Source: Bacillus methanolicus PB1
GTDB lineage: Bacteria; Bacillota; Bacilli; Bacillales; Cytobacillaceae
Reading direction: 5' to 3'
Assembly (NCBI RefSeq): GCF_000262755.1
Contig: NZ_AFEU01000003.1
Span: 1,178,001-1,242,000, forward strand
Length of the DNA: 64,000 nucleotides
This document shows, piece by piece, positions 20,362 through 28,532 of this stretch. Both the position numbers and the translations under genes were made by a program. The first letter of the stretch is position 1. Every line of letters starts with the position of its first letter. Under the pieces are notes generated by a model. The model saw nothing but the letters and a program-made list of their open reading frames with translations. It had not been told where the DNA came from and did not search any database.

Positions 20362-20985
20362 TTATGGATTCGACAACTTTCTAAGCTTTCGGTATGCTTG
20401 CAAAATTTCATCTTGATTTCTTGAGAATATCGCATCAATTAATGACAGGTAATCATTTTTTTTTGCATCGTATTTGTTCAAACCAAGAGAGTTATAATAA
20501 TCTTTAAGGATCATCCAAATTCTAATAAATAAGTAGTTTTGTGCGAGCTGAACAATTTTCAAAAAAAAATCGTCATCGTTGAATTTAGAGGACTTTGCCC
20601 AATTAGAAAAATTGCTTAGCTTTTCTTGATCAAACTTTAATAAAATGAGGCGCAAACAATCTATTTCAATCAAATATTTCGTTTCTGACACATCGCGTTT
20701 TGCTCTCTCGTCTTGTAAAATAAACGTGCTTAACAGTTCAACTAATTGATGTCCCCTGAAATCGCGGATGAATGTGCCTTCTCCGCGTCTAGTCTCGATT
20801 AGCCCTAATAGTTCTAAAGCGCGCAGAGCCTCCCTTACGGAGGAGCGCCCAACATTCAGGCGCTCAGAAAGCTCACGTTCGGAAAGGATTTTATCTCCTG
20901 GCTTTAAACCGTTGGATTCAATCATGGCTCTGATCTGCTTTACAATCTCTATATAAACTTTAGATTTCCCCCGAGTTTGAATCAC
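20362..20985 (-). CDS. GntR/FadR-family transcriptional regulator
   Basis: The N-terminal winged helix (about residues 8-75) is classical GntR: LKPGDKILSERELSERLNVGRSSVREALRALE and GEGTFI, both read in pieces along the domain. The C-terminal part is all-helical and FCD-like but only about 125 residues long. It has no histidine after residue 80: the usual FCD metal-ligand positions read DDDFFLKI and NDYLSLIDAI. It probably does not bind a metal, and its effector could be an acyl-CoA-like molecule or malonate. It starts with GTG nine bases after the ytsJ stop, so it is co-transcribed with ytsJ. Two identical palindromes upstream of ytsJ and accD are its likely operators, giving autoregulation. 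Confidence 0.85.
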   Translation of the reverse strand: MIQTRGKSKVYIEIVKQIRAMIESNGLKPGDKILSERELSERLNVGRSSVREALRALELLGLIETRRGEGTFIRDFRGHQLVELLSTFILQDERAKRDVSETKYLIEIDCLRLILLKFDQEKLSNFSNWAKSSKFNDDDFFLKIVQLAQNYLFIRIWMILKDYYNSLGLNKYDAKKNDYLSLIDAIFSRNQDEILQAYRKLRKLSNP

Positions 20986-20994
20986 GTTACCCGA

Positions 20995-22233
20995 TCACTC
21001 ACTTTTTCCAATAGTAGTAAGCAAACGTGTTTTTTCTTTAACCTCCTCAGGATCAACCTTGATCCTGGCAACGCCGGTTTCCATGGCTGCTTTCGCAACG
21101 GCAGCTGCTACTTCAGGGGCTACTCTTGGATCGAACGGTCCTGGAATGACGTAATCAGGATGCAATTCATCTTCTCGAATTAACCCTGCAATCGCCTCAA
21201 CCGCCGCAACTTTCATTACTTCATTTATTTGAGTTGCCCTAACATCAAGAGCTCCGCGGAATATACCAGGAAATGCAAGAACATTGTTGACTTGATTTGG
21301 ATAGTCGGATCTGCCCGTTCCCACGACTTTCGCTCCTGCGGCTTTTGCTTCTTCCGGCATAATTTCCGGATCAGGGTTTGCCATTGCAAAAATAATTGGA
21401 TCAGAATTCATTGATTGGATCATTTCCGCAGTGAGGGCTCCCGCAGCAGAAACACCGATAAAAACATCAGCACCTTTAATTACTTCTGCAAGGCTTCCCT
21501 TCAAACATTCCCTGTTTGTGAATTTCGCAACTTCATCCTTAATCGCGTTCATTCCTTGCTGGCGGCCTTCGTATATGGCACCTTTTGTATCGCACATGAT
21601 GATATCGCGAATACCATAGCTGTATAAAAGTTTAATAATCGCAATTCCGGCTGCCCCGGCTCCATTCGCAACTATTTTAATCTCATTCATTTCCTTTCCG
21701 ACCAATTTTAATGCATTTACAAGACCTGCAACTGTAACAATGGCAGTACCGTGCTGGTCATCATGAAAAATCGGGATATTTGTTTCTTTTTTCAACCGTT
21801 CTTCAATCAGAAAGCAGTTCGGTGCGGCAATGTCTTCAAGATTAACCCCGCCAAAAGTCGGTTCAAGAAGCTTTACTGTCTCAACAATTTTTTCAACATC
21901 TGTTGTATTTAAACATATTGGAAACGCATCGACACCAGCAAAACTTTTAAAAAGTACCGCTTTTCCTTCCATTACGGGCAAGGCTGCTTCAGGTCCAATA
22001 TTTCCCAAACCTAGAACAGCAGTTCCATCGGAAACAACTGCAACCATGTTTCCTTTCATTGTGTAGTCGTAGACAGTTTCCGGCTTATCATAAATCATTT
22101 TACAAGGCTCAGCCACTCCAGGAGAGTATGCAAGGCTAAGCTCTTTTGTATTCCTTACTTGAACTTTTGATTTCGATTCTAATTTTCCTTTATTAGCGCG
22201 ATGCATGTGCAAAGCTTCTTCACGTAATGTCAA
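20995..22233 (-). CDS. ytsJ: malic enzyme (NADP-dependent malate dehydrogenase, decarboxylating)
   Basis: This enzyme decarboxylates malate to pyruvate; the B. subtilis orthologue YtsJ is NADP-linked and supplies NADPH. The N-terminal malic domain shows LAYSPGVAEPCK, VVSDGTAVLGLGNIGP, FPICLNTTD and IPIFHDDQHGTAIV. The NAD(P)-binding domain carries the glycine-rich ANGAGAAGIA. The length of 412 residues matches. The start is TTG with AAGGTG upstream. A promoter directly after the dnaE stop and a GTGGTCAGACCAC palindrome in the leader control it, with gntR as the second gene. The link to accDA suits supply of NADPH and carbon for fatty acid synthesis. Confidence 0.93.
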   Translation of the reverse strand: MTLREEALHMHRANKGKLESKSKVQVRNTKELSLAYSPGVAEPCKMIYDKPETVYDYTMKGNMVAVVSDGTAVLGLGNIGPEAALPVMEGKAVLFKSFAGVDAFPICLNTTDVEKIVETVKLLEPTFGGVNLEDIAAPNCFLIEERLKKETNIPIFHDDQHGTAIVTVAGLVNALKLVGKEMNEIKIVANGAGAAGIAIIKLLYSYGIRDIIMCDTKGAIYEGRQQGMNAIKDEVAKFTNRECLKGSLAEVIKGADVFIGVSAAGALTAEMIQSMNSDPIIFAMANPDPEIMPEEAKAAGAKVVGTGRSDYPNQVNNVLAFPGIFRGALDVRATQINEVMKVAAVEAIAGLIREDELHPDYVIPGPFDPRVAPEVAAAVAKAAMETGVARIKVDPEEVKEKTRLLTTIGKSE

Positions 22234-22306
22234 ATATTATCACACCTTCGATTGTTATGGAAAAAATAATTTGTGCCCCATGTTTATGATCTTACTTCAG
22301 TTCGAA

Positions 22307-22319
22307 GTGGTCAGACCAC
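22307..22319. promoter_or_regulatory. candidate operator for the GntR/FadR-family regulator (ytsJ copy)
   Basis: This is the second perfect GTGGTCAGACCAC, about 74 bp upstream of the ytsJ start. It begins about 14 bases after the predicted -10 box, so a bound repressor would block early elongation. Spacing to the start codon almost equals that at accD. Confidence 0.65.
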
Positions 22320-22333
22320 ATTAGCCTCTTTAT

Positions 22334-22361
22334 CTTATATCACAACTTTATAAGCTGTAAA
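22334..22361 (-). promoter_or_regulatory. SigA promoter for ytsJ-gntR
   Basis: On the minus strand it is TTTACA, a 16-bp spacer, then TATAAG, lying between the dnaE stop and the palindromic operator. Confidence 0.6.
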
Positions 22362-22363
22362 GA

Positions 22364-25300
22364 TTATTTCCTAAAGATAACATTGCTCTTGCCCAAAAAA
22401 TCCTTCAGTTCAATCAGACACTCTTCCGACGGATCGATTCTGTCTTCGCCAGACAGCAATACGGTTTTTTCAACCCGCTCGTAATAAAGAACAATCCTTG
22501 TTTTACCTTTATATTTCTGTATGATAGATTTTAAAACTTGCAGCTGTTCAGGTGACTGCTTTTCTGTTTCGATTCTTAAATATAAAGTAGGACCTTCTTT
22601 TTTCAACCGGTCTTCAATTTGGCGGATATCCTTTGCATTTTGAATAATGAACTGCTTGTTTCCCCCGCGCTCTTCAAGCTTTCCTTCAAACAGTAAAATG
22701 CTCCCTTGTTTTAAAAGCCCGCCGATTTTTTTAAAAGAAGCCGGAAAAACAACACCTTCAATTTCCCCGCTCGGATCACTTATCGTCAAAAACGCCATCA
22801 CTTCTCCTTTTTTTGTTCTAATCTTTTTTAGTTCTGTAATATATGCGGCAATATGCATGGACCTGCTGCCGGGAGCCAATTCTTCCAGCTGATTTATTCC
22901 TGCCCTTTTCAGCAGATCTTCGTATACAGAAACCGGGTGTTTTGATAAGTAAAAACCTAGTACTTCTTTTTCAAATGCAAGTTTGTCTTCGTTGTTGATC
23001 GGATCCACCTGCATATATTTTGGCTTAAGAAAAAACTCTTCCTCAGAAAATAAATCATATTGGTTTGTGTCATCAGGTTTTACGAGATGTGCATGTTCCA
23101 GTGCAATATCAATTGTGGCAAGCAAAACGGCCCGGTCTTGCCCAAACTCATCAAAACTTCCCGAATGAATTAGGGCTTCAAGAGTCTTTCGATTGACTGC
23201 CTTTGAAGATACCCGCAAACAAAAATCAAATAAATCATCAAACCGTTTTGTCCTTCGGGCCCGAAAGATTTCCTTTAATGCCGCTATTCCCACTCCTTTA
23301 ATGCTTGAAAGGCTGTAGCGGATTGCCCCGTTTTCAACTTGAAAGGAATAACCGCTTTTGTTTATTGAAGGAGGGAGAATCTTCAAACCCATTTGCTTCA
23401 GTTCGCGAACATATTGCACGATTTTTGTTTCGTTTCCGGAAACAGATGTAAGAAGGGCCGCCATAAAATAAAGCGGATAATGTGCCTTTAAATAGGCAAG
23501 TTGATAAGCGATAATGCTGTATGCCACTGCATGGCTCCGGTTAAATCCGTAATTGGCAAATTTAACAATCAAATCATAAATTTGATGAGCCGTTTGTTCG
23601 CTGTAGCCTTTACTTATTGCACCTTTCACAAAATGATTCCGTTCTTTATCCAGGACGTCGCGCTGTTTTTTTCCGACAGCGCGCCGAAGGAGATCCGCTT
23701 CCCCGAGAGAAAACCCTGCCATTTTTGAAGCAATTTGCATAATCTGCTCCTGATAAACAATAACACCGTACGTATTTTTTAAAATTGGCTCAAGATCCGG
23801 ATGCGGATAATCTATCTTTTGACGTCCGTGCTTCCGATCGATATAAATCGGGATATTTTCCATTGGGCCCGGGCGGTAAAGGGCATTAACCGCAACAATA
23901 TCCTCAAAGTTCGTCGGCATTAAGCGTGTCAAAACTTTGCGCATTCCCTCTGATTCAAGCTGAAAAATTCCTGTCGTATCTCCCTTGCTTAATAACGCAA
24001 AGGTTTTAGGGTCATCTAAAGGAAGGTCGTGAATATTCACCTTTGTTCCTGATTTTCTTTGAATGGAACCAATAATTGCTTCGATCAACGATAAATTTCT
24101 TAAACCAAGGAAATCCATTTTTAATAACCCGATATCTTCAAGATGTTCCATTGAATACTGAGTTAAATAAACTTTTTCATGGCCGCTCTGGATCGGGATG
24201 ACATTTATGAGCGGCTCTTCGCTTATCACAACTCCGGCCGCATGGGTTGATGTATGTCTTGGCAAGCCTTCAAGCTCTAAGGCAGTTTCAAACAGTTTTC
24301 GATTATAGTTCGATTCACTCACAAACATACGAAGCTGTTCAGATTCCTTGTATGCATCTTTCAAACTGACTCCAAGCCTTGATGGGATCATTTTTGAAAG
24401 CTTGTCAAGTTCTTTTGTATTAAGGCCAAATACCCTGCCTACATCTCTGATCGCCGCCTTTGCCGCCATTGTTCCAAATGTAATAATTTGCGCAACATGA
24501 AGCTCTCCGTATTTATCCACGACATATTCGATTACTTCATCGCGGCGGTTGTCAGGAAAATCAATATCGATATCAGGCATGGAAATCCGTTCGGGATTCA
24601 AAAACCGTTCAAAAAGCAGCTGATGCTTAATCGGATCAACATCTGTTATGCAGAGAACATAAGCCACGATGGAGCCAGCTGCAGATCCCCGGCCAGGCCC
24701 TGTTAAAATTCCCCGGTTGCGGGCAAACTTCATAAAATCCCAAACGATCAGAAAATAATCACTGAATTTCATTCTCTTTATTACGCCGAGCTCATACATT
24801 AAGCGTTCTATATGCTCTTGTGCTTTGTTCTTATATCTCTCGTTCAAACCTTGCAAACAAAGCTTTTCAAGATAACTGTCTGCCGTTTCGCCTTCCGGCA
24901 CCGGATACTTCGGCAGAAATTGTTTATCCATTTCCATAAAAACATTGCATTGTTCAGCAATATAAATCGTATTTTCCAGTGCATCGGGATATTCATAGAA
25001 TAACTCTGTCATTTCCTCTGCTGTTTTGAAATAAAATTGATCGCTCCCAAGACGTTCACGGCCCTCATCCTGCAGTTTTTCACCATTTTTGATTGCCAGC
25101 AGACATTCGTGGGCAAATGAATCTTTTTGCTCTAAATAGTGAACCCGGTTTGTGGCTGCAGTCCCAATCCCGGTTTCTTCCGCAAGCTTTGCCAATTCAG
25201 AAATTAAATGCTGTTCCTCTTTTATTCCATGGTTTTGCAGACTGATAAAAAAGGAATTTTTTTCAAATATACTTGCAAGAAATTGCACGGCTCGCTTTGC

Positions 25301-25729
25301 TTTTTCCGTCTCATTATTTAGTAAATAATGCTCAATTTCACCTTCCATCCCCGGTGTTAAGGCAAATAACCCTTGAGAATAATGCCTGAGCCACTTAATC
25401 GGAATTCCTTGGGGAGATTTCGTTTGGACGACACTTGTAATTTTTAGTAGATTTTTAAATCCGGTTTGATTTTTTGCCAATAGCACAAGCGGAAAAGAGC
25501 TTGATTCAGTTAATTCGCTTAAAACATCCACTGTCAGCCCTAAAATAGGCTTAATCGAATTCTTTATGCACTCTTTATAAAAAGCAACAGCAGCATACAT
25601 GACATTGCGGTCAGTTAACGCAACTGCCGGAAACCGTTTGTTTTTTGCTTCGCTGACTAATTGTTCGATCGTAATTGTGCTGGTGAGAAGACTGTATGAA
25701 CTATATACATGAAGGTGAATAAATGACAC
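22364..25729 (-). CDS. dnaE: DNA polymerase III subunit alpha, DnaE type
   Basis: This is the second replicative polymerase of Firmicutes, which extends RNA primers on the lagging strand and takes part in translesion synthesis. The N-terminal PHP domain begins FIHLHVYSSYSLL. The polymerase palm has GPGRGSAAGSIVAY and the catalytic aspartates in MPDIDIDFPDNRR; fingers, tandem HhH and an OB-fold (about 990-1070) follow. No 3'-5' exonuclease insertion is present, unlike PolC. I prefer the GTG at 25729 (AAGGG about ten bases upstream, protein SFIHLHVY like B. subtilis); another GTG lies three codons earlier. This gives 1121 residues. It is divergent from ytrH. Confidence 0.95.
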   Translation of the reverse strand: MSFIHLHVYSSYSLLTSTITIEQLVSEAKNKRFPAVALTDRNVMYAAVAFYKECIKNSIKPILGLTVDVLSELTESSSFPLVLLAKNQTGFKNLLKITSVVQTKSPQGIPIKWLRHYSQGLFALTPGMEGEIEHYLLNNETEKAKRAVQFLASIFEKNSFFISLQNHGIKEEQHLISELAKLAEETGIGTAATNRVHYLEQKDSFAHECLLAIKNGEKLQDEGRERLGSDQFYFKTAEEMTELFYEYPDALENTIYIAEQCNVFMEMDKQFLPKYPVPEGETADSYLEKLCLQGLNERYKNKAQEHIERLMYELGVIKRMKFSDYFLIVWDFMKFARNRGILTGPGRGSAAGSIVAYVLCITDVDPIKHQLLFERFLNPERISMPDIDIDFPDNRRDEVIEYVVDKYGELHVAQIITFGTMAAKAAIRDVGRVFGLNTKELDKLSKMIPSRLGVSLKDAYKESEQLRMFVSESNYNRKLFETALELEGLPRHTSTHAAGVVISEEPLINVIPIQSGHEKVYLTQYSMEHLEDIGLLKMDFLGLRNLSLIEAIIGSIQRKSGTKVNIHDLPLDDPKTFALLSKGDTTGIFQLESEGMRKVLTRLMPTNFEDIVAVNALYRPGPMENIPIYIDRKHGRQKIDYPHPDLEPILKNTYGVIVYQEQIMQIASKMAGFSLGEADLLRRAVGKKQRDVLDKERNHFVKGAISKGYSEQTAHQIYDLIVKFANYGFNRSHAVAYSIIAYQLAYLKAHYPLYFMAALLTSVSGNETKIVQYVRELKQMGLKILPPSINKSGYSFQVENGAIRYSLSSIKGVGIAALKEIFRARRTKRFDDLFDFCLRVSSKAVNRKTLEALIHSGSFDEFGQDRAVLLATIDIALEHAHLVKPDDTNQYDLFSEEEFFLKPKYMQVDPINNEDKLAFEKEVLGFYLSKHPVSVYEDLLKRAGINQLEELAPGSRSMHIAAYITELKKIRTKKGEVMAFLTISDPSGEIEGVVFPASFKKIGGLLKQGSILLFEGKLEERGGNKQFIIQNAKDIRQIEDRLKKEGPTLYLRIETEKQSPEQLQVLKSIIQKYKGKTRIVLYYERVEKTVLLSGEDRIDPSEECLIELKDFLGKSNVIFRK

Positions 25730-25937
25730 GATTTTCACACCCTTACTGCTTCTTCTATATCTAATTATAGAACTTCATTTCTAAAAAAGAAAATATGTTC
25801 TCATTTTTGCAAGATGTTAGTAAATAAAGGGAATTACGATATATTCAAAAAGCGCCATTAAGCCACGGAAACCGGGCTATAAATTCTTAAAGCGATCAAT
25901 AAAGAGATTCCTGATTCCTGGGAGTTGAAATGTAAGA

Positions 25938-25967
25938 AACATATTCATAATGGTTTGTCCATATAAT
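25938..25967 (+). promoter_or_regulatory. SigE-type promoter for ytrHI
   Basis: ATA in AACATATT (25938-25945) and CATATAAT (25960-25967) are 16 bp apart. This matches the mother-cell SigE pattern ATA-N16-18-CATACAnT with one change, about 47 bp before the ytrH ATG. Confidence 0.6.
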
Positions 25968-26013
25968 GAATTACAAGGGTCATTCCAAAAAGGAGATAGG
26001 GATGGATTAATCT

Positions 26014-26352
26014 ATGAAACAAGAACCTTTTTTTATTGGTCTAATTGAAACTTATTTTATTGCTCTCGGAGTTTTGCTCGGCGGTGCTTTAATCGGCGGG
26101 ATGGCTGCATTTTTAACGGGGAAGCCCCTGTTGACAGAAATCTACCGTATTGCCGCTTCTATACGGATATGGGCCATTATTGCAGCGATTGGCGGGACGT
26201 TTGATACCGTGTACAGCTTTGAGCGGGGTTTGTTTGATGGAGAAACAAAAGATATTTTTAAACAGTTCTTGTTGATTCTTTCCGCACTTGGCGGAGCGCA
26301 AACCGGTGCTTTACTAATAAACTGGCTGACGCAGGAGTATACCTCTTCATGA
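26014..26352 (+). CDS. ytrH: sporulation membrane protein YtrH
   Basis: This small 112-residue membrane protein has about three hydrophobic segments (GVLLGGALIGGMAAFL; AIIAAIGGTFDTVY; LLILSALGGAQTGALL). It matches the YtrH family, which B. subtilis makes in the mother cell under SigE; loss impairs spores. The family signature GGTFDTVYSFERG is intact. It is the first gene of the ytrHI pair, with a SigE-like promoter upstream, and overlaps ytrI by four bases. Biochemical activity is unknown in the family. Confidence 0.85.
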   Translation: MKQEPFFIGLIETYFIALGVLLGGALIGGMAAFLTGKPLLTEIYRIAASIRIWAIIAAIGGTFDTVYSFERGLFDGETKDIFKQFLLILSALGGAQTGALLINWLTQEYTSS

Positions 26353-26852
26353 GAATTCCTCCATACTATCGGCAAACGGGCTGGCAAAGATTTCTCGCAG
26401 GTATGGCAATCGGTGGATTTATCAGCTGGACTATTTTTTTATATATTTTCGGTTCATGGCAGGAGATTCAAAGCAAGGAGATAGAGCGGCAGAAAGATGA
26501 AATTGCGGATCTAAAGAAAGCAGTGAAAATCTGGCAAGAAGATTTTAATAAGCTGAATGAAAAAAACCAAGAGCAGTTAACTGTTCAAAGTATTAAAGTT
26601 AAAATTACAAATTTCGAAAAATATAAATTGGATATGTTAAGTGTTTCTGAAATTGAAGAAGGAATAAAAGAGGATATCGATTTGGTCATGGCTAAAGACC
26701 TCGAATCCGTTTATAATAACAGGGACTTAATCCAAAAAGTCATTGAAAATAAAGTGTTTATATTAAACGAAAAAAGATACAAACTGCAAGTGAAAGAAAT
26801 GATCATCTATACGACGTTGCAAATTCAGCTTCAGTTAATTCTGGACGGCTGA
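26349..26852 (+). CDS. ytrI: sporulation membrane protein YtrI
   Basis: This 167-residue protein has one N-terminal membrane segment (about 14-37). A coiled coil (about 40-75, QSKEIERQKDEIADLKK) and a small mixed domain follow and would sit outside the mother-cell membrane face. The start RIPPYYRQTGWQRFLAGMAIG is the YtrI signature. Its ATG overlaps the ytrH stop, indicating coupled translation, and the two probably act together in spore envelope formation, as in B. subtilis. The exact role is unknown. It converges on nrnA with a degenerate palindromic repeat in between. Confidence 0.82.
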   Translation: MRIPPYYRQTGWQRFLAGMAIGGFISWTIFLYIFGSWQEIQSKEIERQKDEIADLKKAVKIWQEDFNKLNEKNQEQLTVQSIKVKITNFEKYKLDMLSVSEIEEGIKEDIDLVMAKDLESVYNNRDLIQKVIENKVFILNEKRYKLQVKEMIIYTTLQIQLQLILDG

Positions 26853-26860
26853 TATAATTC

Positions 26861-26958
26861 CGGGACTGACTCATAAGCAATGGGGCAGCCCCTCCATACA
26901 ACATATAATAATACTAATAAACCATTCAATATTTTCTTTTTCGGTGGGGGCCAGTTCC
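26861..26958. repeat. degenerate GGGTCTGACCC-family repeat (copy D)
   Basis: Decayed arms GGGACTGACTCATAAGCAA and GGTGGGGGCCAG surround an AT-rich centre with CCATTCAATATT, in the convergent ytrI/nrnA junction. Confidence 0.55.
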
Positions 26959-27019
26959 TTTAACAAAGCCCCCAGGAGTCTATACTTCAAGATGTGAAAC
27001 GGATAAGTGGAGGTCTTTC

Positions 27020-27958
27020 TTAATAGTGCATGCACGCCTGATCCATATCTTTTAACACTGCTTCTTTTTCATCCCATGAGTAAATGGAAGCTCCGGCAGC
27101 AAGCGGATGGCCGCCTCCTTTATATTTTCTGGCAACACTGTTAATAACCGGGCCTTTTGAGCGCAGCCTAACGCGTATTTGATCCTCTTCTTCAATAAAA
27201 AAGGCCCATGCCAGAACTCCTTCAATATTTCTAAGCGAACCGACCAAGAGAGAAGCTTCAGCTGGTCTCACCTTATATTCATCAAGCAGTTCTTTTGATA
27301 AAACCATTGATGCGACTCCGCTCGGCCGAATATCAAAGTTTTGTAAAATATGCCCGTGCAATTTCACGACATTCGGCTTAAGTTCATACATCTTATCATA
27401 CAATTCCGTACGGGAAAAACCGTAGCGGATCAGTTCGCCAGCATAGCCGAACGTTTTTTCGGTCGTACTCGGATAAAGAAACCTTCCGGTGTCGCCGACA
27501 ATTCCCGCATACAAAAGCCTTGCTGCTTCATCTGTCATTTTAAGACCTTTCTCTTTGCCAAATAAATAAAACTCATAAATCATTTCACTTACAGAACTTG
27601 CATCCGTATCAACCCAAATTAAATCCCCGTACGGGTCTTCATTCGGATGATGGTCAATTTTTATCAATTTTTCACCAAGATGATAGCGGCTATCACAAAT
27701 CCTCTCTGTATTTGCAGTGTCGCAAATAATAACGAGCGCACCTTTGTAAGTTTCATCTGATATCGTATCAAGTCTGTTTAAATAGTGAAGGGTGGGCTCT
27801 TCCTTTCCAACTGCGTAGACTTTTTTCTCAGGATAAGATGCTTTCAGAATTTCTACCAATCCTCCCTGAGAACCGTAGGCATCCGGATCAGGACGCACAT
27901 GGCGATGGACAATAATCGTTTCATATTGCTCAATAGCTTCTAAAATTTTCTCTTTCAT
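27020..27958 (-). CDS. nrnA: bifunctional oligoribonuclease / pAp phosphatase NrnA
   Basis: This DHH-DHHA1 enzyme degrades nanoRNAs of 2-5 nt from the 5' end and dephosphorylates 3'-phosphoadenosine 5'-phosphate in Bacillus. The DHH part has RPDPDAYGSQGG, ICDTAN and KIDHHPNED; the DHHA1 part ends with the substrate-binding GGGHPLAAGASI. The length of 312 residues matches B. subtilis NrnA (313). The ATG at 27958 has AAGGAG eight bases upstream; an earlier in-frame start lacks one. It is a single gene, divergent from ytpI. Three TTAACGCGTTAA-like palindromes lie in the shared upstream region. Confidence 0.92.
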   Translation of the reverse strand: MKEKILEAIEQYETIIVHRHVRPDPDAYGSQGGLVEILKASYPEKKVYAVGKEEPTLHYLNRLDTISDETYKGALVIICDTANTERICDSRYHLGEKLIKIDHHPNEDPYGDLIWVDTDASSVSEMIYEFYLFGKEKGLKMTDEAARLLYAGIVGDTGRFLYPSTTEKTFGYAGELIRYGFSRTELYDKMYELKPNVVKLHGHILQNFDIRPSGVASMVLSKELLDEYKVRPAEASLLVGSLRNIEGVLAWAFFIEEEDQIRVRLRSKGPVINSVARKYKGGGHPLAAGASIYSWDEKEAVLKDMDQACMHY

Positions 27959-28001
27959 AATTTTGCTCCTTAATAATTTAATAATCAATTATTCCAACAC
28001 T

Positions 28002-28077
28002 TTAACGCATTAACGTGACGCGGGTCTGGCCCTCAACGATTTAACGCGTTAATACACTAAAATGTTTCACGCGTAAA
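28002..28077. promoter_or_regulatory. cluster of three TTAACGCGTTAA-like palindromes
   Basis: Three related 12-mers lie in the divergent nrnA/ytpI spacer: TTAACGCATTAA (28002-28013), the perfect palindrome TTAACGCGTTAA (28041-28052), and TTCACGCGTAAA (28066-28077). A fragment of the GGGTCTGACCC repeat lies between the first two. Protein-binding sites are possible; nothing identifies the protein. Confidence 0.35.
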
Positions 28078-28158
28078 AAGGGCAGCTTCCTGTGTAGCAT
28101 TTCCCTTCCAAAATCGTTAAAATAATAGAAGATTGTCGAAAATGGAGGAATTGAAATC

Positions 28159-28464
28159 ATGCCTGTATTAGTCATTTTAATCATTATGTCTCTTTCTTTC
28201 TATGTATTTTATAAAATTAAATACTTTAGGTCCACCCGCCATGCTGAAAAGCAATGGATCTCAGCCAAATCGAGGACCGCCCTCGGTTTATTTGTTGGGT
28301 TGTTCGGCTTAAATCAACTGTTCCTTTATCATACAACAGTCACCTATATTGTTGCCGCTCTATTTATCATTGTCGGAGGATTAAGTGTCTGGGGCGGCAT
28401 AAAAGCATATAAATTTTATCTTCCGCACGCTGTCAAAGAAGCTGAGAAGCTTTCAAACAAATAA
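28159..28464 (+). CDS. ytpI: YtpI family membrane protein
   Basis: This 101-residue protein has three predicted membrane segments (about 2-20, 41-58 and 63-83), with a basic loop KYFRSTRHAEKQWISAKSR between the first two. Sequence and position between nrnA and ytoI match the YtpI family, whose function is unknown. The ATG has GGAGG ten bases upstream. It converges on ytoI with a short palindromic repeat in the 68-bp gap. Confidence 0.8.
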   Translation: MPVLVILIIMSLSFYVFYKIKYFRSTRHAEKQWISAKSRTALGLFVGLFGLNQLFLYHTTVTYIVAALFIIVGGLSVWGGIKAYKFYLPHAVKEAEKLSNK

Positions 28465-28469
28465 AATTA

Positions 28470-28530
28470 AAAGGGCTGAATCATAAAGGTCTGACTCCCT
28501 CTATATACTGCATTGGAGGGGTCTGACCCG
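28470..28530. repeat. GGGTCTGACCC repeat, compact form (copy E)
   Basis: Arms AAGGGCTGAATCATAAAGG, TCTGACTCCCTC and GGAGGGGTCTGACCC fill almost the whole ytpI/ytoI convergent gap. The centre is reduced to TATATACTGCATT. Confidence 0.6.
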
Positions 28531-28532
28531 TG

